DNA of 64,000 nucleotides from Oscarella lobularis (lineage: Eukaryota > Porifera > Homoscleromorpha > Homosclerophorida > Oscarellidae). The notes below the pieces were generated by a model. The model did not search any database. It had not been told where the DNA came from and saw only the letters and a program-made list of their open reading frames with translations. The translations under genes were made by a program, and so were the position numbers. Positions 1 through 14,040 of this stretch are shown piece by piece (positions within the stretch are counted from its first letter, which is position 1; the number at the start of each line of letters is the position of its first letter). The DNA lies in the NCBI RefSeq assembly GCF_947507565.1, contig NC_089188.1, forward strand, positions 1,488,001 to 1,552,000, given 5' to 3'.

Positions 1-3000
1 ATAAATTCAAGGCCTAAACTTTGATTCTGAGAGCCTAAATAATAAATTCAGGGCCTAAACTTTGATTTTAAGGGCCTAAATAATAAATTCAGGGCCTAAA
101 CATTGATTATAAAAGCCTAAAGAATAAATTCAGGGCCTAAACTTTGATTCTAAGGACCTAAATAATAAATTCAGAGCCTCAACGTTGATTCTCAGAGACT
201 AAATAATAAATTGAGGGCCTAAACTTTGATTCTAAGAGCCTAAATAATAAACTGAGGGCCTAAACGTTGATTCTAAGAGCCTAAATAATAAATTCAGGGC
301 CTAAACTTTGATTCTAAGAGCCTAAATAATAAATTCAGGGCCTAAACTTTGATTCTGAGAGTCTAAATAATAAATTGAGGGCCTAAACTTTGATTCTGAA
401 AGCCTAAATAATAAATTGAGGGTCTAAACTTGATCCCGAGAGCCTAAATAATAAATTGAGGGCCTAAACCTTGATTCTAAGGGCCTAAATAATAAATTGA
501 GGGCCTAAACTTTGATCCCGAGAGCCTAAATAATAAATTGAGGGCCTAAACCTTGATTCTAAGAGCCTAAATAATAAATTGAGGGCCTAAACTTTGATTC
601 TAAGAGCCTAAATAATAAATTCAGGGCCTAAACGTTGATTCTAAGAGCCTAAATAATAAATTCAGGGCCTAAACTTTGACCCCGAGAGCCTAAATAATAA
701 ATTGAGGGCCTAAACTTTGATTCTGAGAGCCTAAATAATAAATTGAGGGCCTTAACCTTGACTCTAAGGGCCTAAATAATAAATTGAGGGCATAAACTTT
801 GATTCTAAGAGCCTAAATAATAAATTGAGGGCCTAATCGTTGATTCTAAGAGCCTAAATAATAAATTCAGGGCCTAAACTTTGATTCTAAAAGCCTAAAT
901 AATAAATTCAAGGCCTAAACTTTGATTCTGAGAGCCTAAATAATAAATTGAGGGCCTAAACTTTGATTCTGAGAGCCTAAATAAAAAATTGAGGACATAA
1001 ACTTTGATTCTGAGAGCCTAAATAATAAATTGAGGGCCTAAACTTTGATTCTCAGGACCTAAAAAATAAATTAAGGGCCTAAACTTTGATTCTAAAAACG
1101 TAAATATTAAATTCATGGTCCAAAAGTTTATTCTAAGAGCCTAAATAATAAATTGATGACCTAAACTTTGATTTTAAGGGCCTAAATAATAAATTCAGGG
1201 CCTAAACTTTGATCCCGAGAGCCTAAATAATAAATTGAGGGCCTAAACCTTGATTTTAAGGGCCTAAATAATAAATTCAGGGCCTAAACTTTGATTCTAA
1301 GAGCCTAAATAATAAATTCAGGGCCTAAACTTTGATTCTAAGAGCCTAAATAATAAATTCAGGGCCTAAACTTTGATTCTGAGAGTCTAAATAATAAATT
1401 GAGGGCCTAAACTTTGATTCTGAGAGCCTAAATAATAAATTGAGGGTCTAAACTTTGATCCCGAGAGCCTAAATAATAAATTGAGGGCCTAAACCTTGAT
1501 TCTAAGGGCCTAAATAATAAATTGAGGGCCTAAACTTTGATCCCGAGAGCCTAAATAATAAATTGAGGGCCTAAACCTTGATTCTAAGGGCCTAAATAAT
1601 AAATTGAGGGCCTAAACTTTGATTCTAAGAGCCTAAATAATAAATTGAGGGCCTAAACGTTGATTCTGAGAGCCTAAATAATAAATTCAGGGCCTAAACT
1701 TTGACCCCGAGAGCCTAAATAATAAATTGAGGGCCTAAACTTTGATTCTGAGAGCCTAAATAATAAATTGAGGGCCTAAACCATGATTCTAAGGGCCTAA
1801 ATAATAAATTGAGGGCATAAACTTTGATTCTAAGAGCCTAAATAATAAATTGAGGGCCTAAACCTTGATTCTAAGGGCCTAAATAATAAAGTGAGGGCAT
1901 AAACTTTGATTCTAAGAGCCTAAATAATAAATTGAGGGCCTAAACGTTGATTCTAAGAGCTTAAATAATAAATTCAGGGCCTAAACTTTGATTCTAAAAG
2001 CCTAAATAACAAATTCAAGGCCTAAACTTTGATTCTGAGAGCCTAAATAATAAATTGAGGGCCTAAACTTTGATTTTAAGGGCCTAAATAATAAATTCAG
2101 GGCCTAAACATTGATTATAAAAGCCTAAAGAATAAATTCAGGGCCTAAACTTTGATTCTAAGGACCTAAATAATAAATTCAGAGCCTAATTGTTGATTCT
2201 CAGAGACTAAATAATAAATTGAGGGCCTAAACTTTGATTCTAAGAGCCTAAATAATAAACTGAGGGCCTAAACGTTGATTCTAAGAGCCTAAATAATAAA
2301 TTCAGGGCCTAAACTTTGATTCTAAGAGCCTAAATAATAAATTCAGGGCCTAAACTTTGATTCTGAGAGTCTAAATAATAAATTGAGGGCCTAAACTTTG
2401 ATTCTGAGAGCCTAAATAATAAATTGAGGGTCTAAACTTGATCCCGAGAGCCTAAATAATAAATTGAGGGCCTAAACCTTGATTCTAAGGGCCTAAATAA
2501 TAAATTGAGGGCCTAAACTTTGATTCTAAGAGCCTAAATAATAAATTGAGGGCCTAAACGTTGATTCTAAGAGCCTAAATAATAAATTCAGGGCCTAAAC
2601 TTTGATTCTAAGAGCCTAAATAATAAATTCAGGGCCTAAACTTTGATTCTGAGAGTCTAAATAATAAATTGAGGGCCTAAACTTTGATTCTGAGAGCCTA
2701 AATAATAAATTGAGGGTCTAAACTTGATCCCGAGAGCCTAAATAATAAATTGAGGGCCTAAACCTTGATTCTAAGGGCCTAAATAATAAATTGAGGGCCT
2801 AAACTTTGATCCCGAGAGCCTAAATAATAAATTGAGGGCCTAAACCTTGATTCTAAGGGCCTAAATAATAAATTGAGGGCCTAAACTTTGATTCTGAGAG
2901 CCTAAATAATAAATTGAGGGCCTAAACTTTGATTTTAAGGGCCTAAATAATAAATTCAGGGCCTAAACCTTGATTATAAAAGCCTAAAGAATAAATTCAG

Positions 3001-6000
3001 GGCCTAAACTTTGATTCTAAGGACCTAAATAATAAATTCAGAGCCTAAACGTTGATTCTCAGAGACTAAATAATAAATTGAGGGCCTAAACTTTGATTCT
3101 AAGAGCCTAAATAATAAACTGAGGGCCTAAACGTTGATTCTAAGAGCCTAAATAATAAATTCAGGGCCTAAACTTTGATTCTAAGAGCCTAAATAATAAA
3201 TTCAGGGCCTAAACTTTGATTCTGAGAGTCTAAATAATAAATTGAGGGCCTAAACTTTGATTCTGAGAGCCTAAATAATAAATTGAGGGTCTAAACTTGA
3301 TCCCGAGAGCCTAAATAATAAATTGAGGGCCTAAACCTTGATTCTAAGGGCCTAAATAATAAATTGAGGGCCTAAACTTTGATCCCGAGAGCCTAAATAA
3401 TAAATTGAGGGCCTAAACCTTGATTCTAAGGGCCTAAATAATAAATTGAGGGCCTAAACTTTGATTCTAAGAGCCTAAATAATAAATTGAGGGCCTAAAC
3501 GTTGATTCTAAGAGCCTAAATAATAAATTCAGGGCCTAAACTTTGACCCCGAGAGCCTAAATAATAAATTGAGGGCCTAAACTTTGATTCTGAGAGCCTA
3601 AATAATAAATTGAGGGCCTTAACCTTGATTCTAAGGGCCTAAATAATAAATTGAGGGCATAAACTTTGATTCTAAGAGCCTAAATAATAAATTGAGGGCC
3701 TAATCGTTGATTCTAAGAGCCTAAATAATAAATTCAGGGCCTAAACTTTGATTCTAAAAGCCTAAATAATAAATTCAAGGCCTAAACTTTGATTCTGAGA
3801 GCCTAAATAATAAATTGAGGGCCTAAACTTTGATTCTGAGAGCCTAAATAAAAAATTGAGGACATAAACTTTGATTCTGAGAGCCTAAATAATAAATTGA
3901 GGGCCTAAACTTTGATTCTCAGGACCTAAAAAATAAATTAAGGGCCTAAACTTTGATTCTAAAAACGTAAATATTAAATTCATGGTCTAAAAGTTTATTC
4001 TAAGGGCCTAAATAATAAATTGATGACCTAAACTTTGATTTTAAGGGCCTAAATAATAAATTCAGGGCCTAAACCTTGATTATAAAAGCCTAAATAATAA
4101 ATTCAGGGCCTAAACTTTGATTCTAAGGACCTAAATAATAAATTCAGGGCCTAAACGTTGATTCTCAGAGACTAAATAATAAATTGAGGGCCTAAACTTT
4201 GATTCTGAAAGCCTAAATAAAAAATTGAGGACCTAAACTTTGATTCTAAGGACCTAAATAATAAATTCAGGGCCTAAACTTTGATTCCAAGGGCCTAAAT
4301 AATAAACTCAGAGCCTAAACTTTGATTCTATGAGCCTAAATAATAAATTGAGGACCTAAACTTTGATTCTAAGAGGCTAAATAATAAATTGAGGGCCTAA
4401 ACTTTGATCCCGAGAGCCTAAATAATAAATTGAGGGCCTAAACCTTGATTCTAAGGGCCTAAATAATAAATTGAGAGCCTAAACTTTGATTCTAAGAACC
4501 TGAATAATCCTAAACTTTGATTCTAAGGACCTAAATAATAAATTCAGGGCCAAAACTTTGATTCTAAAGGCCTAAAAAATAAATTGAGAGCCTAAACTTT
4601 GATTCTAAGGATATAAAGTATAAATTTAGGACTCAACTTTGATTCTAAGGACCTAAATAATAAATTGAGGGCCTAAACTTTGATTCTGAAAGCCTAAATA
4701 AAAAATTGAGGACCTAAACTTTGATTCTAAGGACCTAAATAATAAATTCAGGGCCTAAACTTTGATTCCAAGGGCCTAAATAATAAATTCAGAGCCTAAA
4801 CTTTGATTCTATGAGCCTAAATAATAAATTGAGGACCTAAACTTTGATTCTAAGGACCTAAATAATGAATTGAGGGCCTAAACGTTGATTCTAAGAGGCT
4901 AAATAATAAATTCAGGGCCTAAACTTTGATTCTGAGAGTCTAAATAATAAATTGAGAGCCTAAACTTTGATCCCGAGAGCCTAAATAATAAATTGAGGAC
5001 CCAAACTTTGATTCTAAGGGCCTAAATAATAAATTGAGGGCCTAAACTTTGATTCTGAGAGCCTAAATAATAAATTGAGGGCCTAAACCTTGATTCTAAG
5101 GGCCTAAATAATAAAATGAGGGCATAAACTTTGATTCTAAGAGCCTAAATAATAAATTGAGGGCCTAAACGTTGATTCTAAGAGCCTAAATAATAAATTC
5201 AGGGCCTAAACTTTGATTCTAAAAGCCTAAATAATAAATTCAAGGCCTAAACTTTGATTCTGAGAGCCTAAATAATAAATTGAGGGCCTAAACTTTGATT
5301 CTGAGAGCCTAAATAAAAAATTGAGGACCTAAACTTTGATTCTGAGAGCCTAAATAATAAATTGAGGGCCTAAACTTTGATTCTCAAGACCTAAAAAAAT
5401 AAATTGAGGGCCTAAACTTTGATTCTAAAAACGTAAATATTAAATTCATGGTCTAAAAGTTTATTCTAAGGGCCTAAATAATAAATTGATGACCTAAACT
5501 TTGATTTTAAGGGCCTAAATAATAAATTCAGAGCCTAAACCTTGATTATAAAAGCCTAAATAATAAATTCAGGGCCTAAACTTTGATTCTAAGGACCTAA
5601 ATAATAAATTCAGGGCCTAAACGTTGATTCTCAGAGACTAAATAATAAATTGAGGGCCTAAACTTTGATTCTAAGAGCCTAAATAAAAAATTGAGGGCCT
5701 AAACGTTGATTCTAAGAGCCTAAATAATAAATTCAGGGCCTAAACTTTGATTCTAAGAGCCTAAATAATAAATTCAGGGCCTAAACTTTGATTCTGAGAG
5801 TCTAAATAATAAATTGAGGACCTAAACTTTGATTCTGAGAGCCTAAATAATAAATTGAGGGTCTAAACTTTGATCCCGAGAGCCTAAATAATAAATTGAG
5901 GGCCTAAACCTTGATTCTAAGGGCCTAAATAATAAATTGAGGGCCTAAACTTTGATCCCGAGAGCCTAAATAATAAATTGAGGGCCAAAACCTTGATTCT

Positions 6001-9000
6001 AAGGGCCTAAATAATAAATTGAGGGCCTAAACTTTGATTCTAAGAGCCTAAATAATAAATTGAGGGCCTAAACGTTGATTCTAAGAGCCTAAATAATAAA
6101 TTCAGGGCCTAAACTTTGATCCCGAGAGCCTAAATAATAAATTGAGGGCCTAAACTTTGATTCTGAGAGCCTAAATAATAAATTGAGGGCCTAAACCTTG
6201 ATTCTAAGGGCCTAAATAATAAATTGAGGGCATAAACTTTGATTCTAAGAGCCTATATAATAAATTGAGGGCCTAAACGTTGATTCTAAGAGCCTAAATA
6301 ATAAATTCAGGGCCTAAACTTTGATTCTAAAAGCCTAAATAATAAATTCAAGGCCTAAACTTTGATTCTGAGAGCCTAAATAATAAATTGAGGGCCTAAA
6401 CTTTGATTCTGAGAGCCTAAATAAAAAATTGAGGACATAAACTTTGATTCTGAGAGCCTAAATAATAAATTGAGGGCCTAAACTTTGATTCTCAGGACCT
6501 AAAAAATAAATTGAGGGCCTAAACTTTGATTCTAAAAACGTAAATATTAAATTCATGGTCTAAAAGTTTATTCTAAGGGCCTAAATAATAAATTGATGAC
6601 ATAAACTTTGATTTTAAGAGCCTAAATAATAAATTCAGGGCCTAAACCTTGATTATAAAAGCCTAAATAATAAATTCAGGGCCTAAACTTTGATTCTAAG
6701 GACCTAAATAATAAATTCAGAGCCTAAACGTTGATTCTCAGAGACTAAATAATAAATTGAGGGCCTAAACTTTGATTCTAAGAGCCTAAATAATAAATTG
6801 AGGGCCTAAACGTTGATTCTAAGAGCCTAAATAATAAATTCAGGGCCTAAACTTTGATTCTAAGAGCCTAAATAATAAATTCAGGGCCCAAACTTTGATT
6901 CTGAGAGTCTAAATAATAAATTGAGGGTCTAAACTTTGATTCTGAGAGCCTAAATAATAAATTGAGGACCTAAACTTTGATTCTAAGGACCTAAATAAGA
7001 AATTCAGGGCCTAAACTTTGATTCTAAGGGAATAAATAATAAATTCAGGGCCTAAACTTTGATTCTAAAGGCCTAAAAAATAAATTGAAGGCCTAAACTT
7101 TGATTCTAAGGACATGAATAATAAACCCAGGGCCTAAACTTTGATTCTATGAGCCTAAAGAATAAATTGAGGACCTAAATTTTGATTCTAAGGGCCTAAA
7201 GAATAACTTGAGGGCCTAAACTTTGATTCTGAGAGCCTAAATAATAAATTCAGGGCCTAAACCTTGATTCTACAAGCCTAAATAATAAATTGAGGGCCTA
7301 AACTTTGATTCTAAGGGCCTAAATAATAAATTCAGGGCCTAAACCTTGATTCTTAAGGCCTAAATAATAAATTGAGGGCCTAAACTTTGATTCTAAGGAC
7401 CTAAATAATAAATTGAGGGCCTAAACTTTGATTCTAAGGACATAAATTATAAATTTACGACTCAACTTTGATTCTAAGGACCTAAATAATAAATTGAGGG
7501 CCTAAACTTTTATTCTGAGAGCCTAAATAATAAATTGAGGACCTAAACTTTGATTCTTAGAACCTAAATAATAAATTCAGGGCCTAAACTTTGATTCTAA
7601 GGACCTAAATAATAAATTCAGAGCCTAAACTTTGATTCTATGAGCCTAAATAATAAATTGAGGACCTAAACTTTGATTCTAAGGACCTAAATAATGAATT
7701 GAGGGCCTAAACGTTGATTCTAAGAGGCTAAATAATAAATTGAGGGCCTAAACTTTGATTCTAAGAGCCTAAATAATAAATTCAGGGCCTAAACTTTGAT
7801 TCTGAGAGTCTAAATAATAAATTGAGGGCCTAAACTTTGATCCCGAGAGCCTAAATAATAAATTGAGGGCCTAAACTTTGATCCCGAGAGCCTAAATAAT
7901 AAATTGAGGGCCTAAACCTTGATTCTAAGGGCCTAAATAATAAATTGAGGGCCTAAACTTTGATTCTAAGAACCTGAATAATCCTAAACTTTGATTCTAA
8001 GGAACTAAATAATAAATTCAGAACCTAAACTTTGATTCTAAAGGCCTAAAAAATAAATTGAGAGCCTAAACTTTGATTCTAAGGACCTAAAGTATAAATT
8101 TAGGACTCAACTTTGATTCTAAGGACCTAAATAATAAATTGAGGGCCTAAACTTTGATTCTGAAAGCCTAAATAAAAAATTGAGGACCTAAACTTTGATT
8201 CTAAGGACCTAAATAATAAATTCAGGGCCTAAACTTTGATTCCAAGGGCCTAAATAATAAATTCAGAGCCTAAACTTTGATTCTATGAGCCTAAATAATA
8301 AATTGAGGACCTAAACTTTGATTCTAAGGACCTAAATAATGAATTGAAGGCCTAAACGTTGATTCTAAGAGCCTAAATAATAAATTGAGAGCCTAAACTT
8401 TGATTCTAAGAGCCTAAATAATAAATTCAGGGCCTAAACTTTGATTCTGAGAGTCTAAATAATAAATTGAGGGCCTAAACTTTGATTCTGAGAGCCTAAA
8501 TAATAAATTGAGGGTCTAAACTTTTATCCCGAGAGCCTAAATAATAAATTGAGGGCCTAAACCTTGATTCTAAGGGCCTAAATAATAAATTGAGGGCCTA
8601 AACTTTGATCCCGAGAGCCTAAATAATAAATTGAGGGCCTAAACCTTGATTCTAAGGGCCTAAATAATAAATTGAGGGCCTAAACTTTGATTCTGAGAGC
8701 CTAAATAATAAATTGAGGGCCTAAACCTTGATTCTAAGGGCCTAAATAATAAATTGAGGGCATAAACTTTGATTCTAAGAGCCTAAATAATAAATTGAGG
8801 GCCTAAACGTTGATTCTAAGAGCCTAAATAATAAATTCAGGGCCTAAACTTTGATTCTAAAAGCCTAAATAATAAATTGAGGGCCTAAACTTTGATTCTG
8901 AGAGCCTAAATAAAAAATTGAGGACATAAACTTTGATTCTGAGAGCCTAAATAATAAATTGAGGGCCTAAACTTTGATTCTCAAGACCTAAAAAATAAAT

Positions 9001-12000
9001 TGAGGGCCTAAACTTTGATTCTAAAAACGTAAATATTAAATTCATGGTCTAAAAGTTTATTCTAAGGGCCTAAATAATAAATTGATGACATAAACTTTGA
9101 TTTTAAGGGCCTAAATAATAAATTCAGGGCCTAAACCTTGATTATAAAAGCCTAAATAATAAATTCAGGGCCTAAACTTTGATTCTAAGGGAATAAATAA
9201 TAAATTCAGGGCCTAAACTTTGATTCTAAAGGCCTAAAAAATAAATTGAAGGCCTAAACTTTGATTCTAAGGACATGAATAATAAACCCAGGGCCTAAAC
9301 TTTGTTTCTATGAGCCTAAAGAATAAATTGAGGACCTAAATTTTGATTCTAAGGGCCTAAAGAATAACTTGAGGGCCTAAACTTTGATTCTGAGAGCCTA
9401 AATAATAAATTCAGGGCCTAAACCTTGATTCTACAAGCCTAAATAATAAATTGAGGGCCTAAACTTTGATTCTAAGGGCCTAAATAATAAATTCAGGGCC
9501 TAAACCTTGATTCTTAAGGCCTAAATAATAAATTGAGGGCCTAAACTTTGATTCTAAGGACCTAAATAATAAATTGAGGGCCTAAACTTTGATTCTAAGG
9601 ACATAAATTATAAATTTACGACTCAACTTTGATTCTAAGGACCTAAATAATAAATTGAGGGCCTAAACTTTTATTCTGAGAGCCTAAATAATAAATTGAG
9701 GACCTAAACTTTGATTCTTAGAACCTAAATAATAAATTCAGGGCCTAAACTTTGATTCTAAGGACCTAAATAATAAATTCAGAGCCTAAACTTTGATTCT
9801 ATGAGCCTAAATAATAAATTGAGGACCTAAACTTTGATTCTAAGGACCTAAATAATGAATTGAGGGCCTAAACGTTGATTCTAAGAGGCTAAATAATAAA
9901 TTGAGGGCCTAAACTTTGATTCTAAGAGCCTAAATAATAAATTCAGGGCCTAAACTTTGATTCTGAGAGTCTAAATAATAAATTGAGGGCCTAAACTTTG
10001 ATCCCGAGAGCCTAAATAATAAATTGAGGGCCTAAACTTTGATCCCGAGAGCCTAAATAATAAATTGAGGGCCTAAACCTTGATTCTAAGGGCCTAAATA
10101 ATAAATTGAGGGCCTAAACTTTGATTCTAAGAACCTGAATAATCCTAAACTTTGATTCTAAGGAACTAAATAATAAATTCAGAACCTAAACTTTGATTCT
10201 AAAGGCCTAAAAAATAAATTGAGAGCCTAAACTTTGATTCTAAGGACCTAAAGTATAAATTTAGGACTCAACTTTGATTCTAAGGACCTAAATAATAAAT
10301 TGAGGGCCTAAACTTTGATTCTGAAAGCCTAAATAAAAAATTGAGGACCTAAACTTTGATTCTAAGGACCTAAATAATAAATTCAGGGCATAAACTTTGA
10401 TTCCAAGGGCCTAAATAATAAATTCAGAGCCTAAACTTTGATTCTATGAGCCTAAATAATAAATTGAGGACCTAAACTTTGATTCTAAGGACCTAAATAA
10501 TGAATTGAAGGCCTAAACGTTGATTCTAAGAGCCTAAATAATAAATTGAGAGCCTAAACTTTGATTCTAAGAGCCTAAATAATAAATTCAGGGCCTAAAC
10601 TTTGATTCTGAGAGTCTAAATAATAAATTGAGGGCCTAAACTTTGATTCTGAGAGCCTAAATAATAAATTGAGGGTCTAAACTTTTATCCCGAGAGCCTA
10701 AATAATAAATTGAGGGCCTAAACCTTGATTCTAAGGGCCTAAATAATAAATTGAGGGCCTAAACTTTGATCCCGAGAGCCTAAATAATAAATTGAGGGCC
10801 TAAACCTTGATTCTAAGGGCCTAAATAATAAATTGAGGGCCTAAACTTTGATTCTGAGAGCCTAAATAATAAATTGAGGGCCTAAACCTTGATTCTAAGG
10901 GCCTAAATAATAAATTGAGGGCATAAACTTTGATTCTAAGAGCCTAAATAATAAATTGAGGGCCTAAACGTTGATTCTAAGAGCCTAAATAATAAATTCA
11001 GGGCCTAAACTTTGATTCTAAAAGCCTAAATAATAAATTGAGGGCCTAAACTTTGATTCTGAGAGCCTAAATAAAAAATTGAGGACATAAACTTTGATTC
11101 TGAGAGCCTAAATAATAAATTGAGGGCCTAAACTTTGATTCTCAAGACCTAAAAAATAAATTGAGGGCCTAAACTTTGATTCTAAAAACGTAAATATTAA
11201 ATTCATGGTCTAAAAGTTTATTCTAAGGGCCTAAATAATAAATTGATGACATAAACTTTGATTTTAAGGGCCTAAATAATAAATTCAGGGCCTAAACCTT
11301 GATTATAAAAGCCTAAATAATAAATTCAGGGCCTAAACTTTGATTCTAAGGACCTAAATAATAAATTCAGAGCCTAAACGTTGATTCTCAGAGACTAAAT
11401 AATAAATTCAGGGCCTAAACTTTGATTCTAAGAGCCTAAATAATAAATTGAGGGACTAAACGTTGATTCTAAGAGCCTAAATAATAAATTCAGGGCCTAA
11501 ACTTTGATTCTAAGAGCCTAAATAATAAATTCAGGGCCTAAACTTTGATTCTGAGAGTCTAAATAATAAATTGAGGGCCTAAACTTTGATTCTGAGAGCC
11601 TAAATAATAAATTGAGGGTCTAAACTTTGATCCCGAAAGCCTAAATAATAAATTGAGGGCCTAAACCTTGATTCTAAGGACCTAAATAATAAATTGAGGG
11701 CCTAAACTTTGATCCCGAGAGCCTAAATAATAAATTGAGGGCCTAAACCTTGATTCTAAGGGCCTAAATAATAAATTGAGGGCCTAAACTTTGATTCTAA
11801 GAACCTGAATAATCCTAAACTTTGATTCTAAGGACCTAAATAATAAATTCAGGGCCTAAACTTTGATTCTATAAGCCTAAATAATAAATTGAGGGCCTAA
11901 ACTTTGATTCTGAGAGCCTAAATAATAAATTGAGGGTCTAAACTTTGATCCCGAGAGCCTAAATAATAAATTGAGGGCCTAAACCTTGATTCTAAGGGCC

Positions 12001-14004
12001 TAAATAATAAATTGAGGGCCTAAACTTTGATCCCGAGAGCCTAAATAATAAATTGAGGGCCTAAACTTTGATTCTAAGGGCCTAAATAATAAATTGAGGG
12101 CCTAAACTTTGATCCCGAGAGCCTAAATAATAAATTGAGGGCCTAAACCTTGATTCTAAGGGCCTAAATAATAAATTGAGGGCCTAAACTTTGATTCTAA
12201 GAGGCTAAATAATAAATTGAGGGCCTAAACGTTGATTCTAAGAGCCTAAATAATAAATTCAGGGCCTAAACTTTGATCCCGAGAGCCTAAATAATAAATT
12301 GAGGGCCTAAACTTTGATTCTGAGAGCCTAAATAATAAATTCAGGGCCTAAACTTTGATCCCGAAAGCCTAAATAATAAATTGAGGGCCTAAACCTTGAT
12401 TCTAAGGACCTAAATAATAAATTGAGGGCCTAAACTTTGATCCCGAGAGCCTAAATAATAAATTGAGGGCCTAAACCTTGATTCTAAGGGCCTAAATAAT
12501 AAATTGAGGGCCTAAACTTTGATTCTAAGAACCTGAATAATCCTAAACTTTGATTCTAAGGACCTAAATAATAAATTCAGGGCCTAAACTTTGATTCTAT
12601 AAGCCTAAATAATAAATTGAGGGCCTAAACCTTGATTCTAAGGGCCTAAATAATAAATTGAGGGCCTAAACTTTGATCCCGAGAGCCTAAATAATAAATT
12701 GAGGGCCTAAACTTTGATTCTAAGGGCCTAAATAATAAATTGAGGGCCTAAACTTTGATCCCGAGAGCCTAAATAATAAATTGAGGGCCTAAACCTTGAT
12801 TCTAAGGGCCTAAATAATAAATTGAGGGCCTAAACTTTGATTCTAAGAGCCTAAATAATAAATTGAGGGCCTAAACGTTGATTCTAAGAGCCTAAATAAT
12901 AAATTCAGGGCCTAAACTTTGATCCCGAGAGCCTAAATAATAAATTGAGGGCCTAAACTTTGATTCTGAGAGCCTAAATAATAAATTGAGGGCCTAAACC
13001 TTGATTCTAAGGGCCTAAATAATAAATTGAGGGCATAAACTTTGATTCTAAGAGCCTAAATAATAAATTGAGGGCCTAAACGTTGATTCTAAGAGCCTAA
13101 ATAATAAATTCAGGGCCTAAACTTTGATTCTAAAAGCCTAAATAATAAATTCAAGGCCTAAACTTTGATTCTGAGAGCCTAAATAATAAATTGAGGGCTT
13201 AAACTTTGATTCTGAGAGCCTAAATAAAAAATTGAGGACCTAAACTTTGATTCTGAGAGCCTAAATAATAAATTGAGGGCCTAAACTTTGATTCTAAGAG
13301 CCTAAATAATAAATTGAGGGCCTAAACGTTGATTCTAAGAGCCTAAATAATAAATTCAGGGCCTAAACTTTGATTCTAAGAGCCTAAATAATAAATTGAG
13401 GGTCTAAACTTTGATCCCGAGAGCCTAAATAATAAATTGAGGGCCTAAACTTTGATTCTGAGAGCCTAAATAATAAATTGAGGGCCTAAACTTTGATCCC
13501 GAGAGCCTAAATAATAAATTGAGGGCCTAAACCTTGATTCTAAGGGCCTAAATAATAAATTGAGGGCCTAAACTTTGATTCTAAGAACCTGAATAATCCT
13601 AAACTTTGATTCTAAGGACCTAAATATTAAATTCAGGGCCTAAACTTTGATTCTATAAGCCTAAATAATAAATTGAGGGCCTAAACTTTGATTCTGAGAG
13701 CCTAAATAATAAATTGAGGGTCTAAACTTTGATCCCGAGAGCCTAAATAATAAATTGAGGGCCTAAACCTTGATTCTAAGGGCCTAAATAATAAATTGAG
13801 GGCCTAAACTTTGATTCTAAGGACCTAAATTTATATAAATTCAGGGCCTAAACCTTGATTCTTAGGGCCTAAATAATAAATTGAGGGCCTAAACTTTGAT
13901 TCTAAGGACCTAAATAATAAATTCAGGGCCTAAACTTTGATTCTAAGGACCTAAATTATAAATTTAGGACTAAACTTTGATTCTAAGGGCCTAAATAATA
14001 AACT
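1..14004. repeat. 41-bp satellite array (satellite A)
   Basis: A head-to-tail tandem repeat fills the first 14 kb, about 340 copies of a 41-bp unit. The unit is itself two related halves, roughly GGGCCTAAATAATAAATTCA (20 bp) followed by GGGCCTAAACTTTGATTCTAA written here as 20-21 bp; both halves share GGCCTAAA and an ATTC end, so an older 20-bp monomer was probably doubled. Variants differ at a few positions (TTC versus CCC after GA, TTCAGGG versus TTGAGGG) and recur in blocks. All six frames are full of stops, so it is non-coding. It continues off the left edge. A pericentromeric, subtelomeric or large-intron location cannot be decided from sequence alone. Confidence 0.97.
7020..11340. repeat. 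2.16-kb higher-order duplication inside satellite A
   Basis: Marker variants inside the 41-bp array recur about 2,161 bp apart. Examples are the segment reading GGACATGAATAATAAACCCA near 7107 and 9268, the shortened unit reading AACCTGAATAATCCTAAAC near 7971 and 10132, and a unit containing AAAAACGTAAATATTAAATT near 9025 and 11186. Blocks 7020-9180 and 9181-11340 are nearly identical, with only isolated substitutions (for example near 9305 and 10388). This is a recent segmental tandem duplication of a roughly 53-unit block, and similar but older blocks can be seen elsewhere in the array. Confidence 0.85.
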
Positions 14005-14011
14005 GCATTTT

Positions 14012-14028
14012 CCCGTGCGAAGCACGGG
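14012..14028. repeat. Short perfect hairpin at the satellite A/B junction
   Basis: A seven-base inverted repeat, CCCGTGC and GCACGGG, separated by GAA, sits between the end of satellite A and the first unit of satellite B. It could fold into a tight hairpin in DNA or RNA. Function is unknown; it may mark the edge of a small inserted element. Confidence 0.8.
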
Positions 14029-14040
14029 CACCAAAACTAG

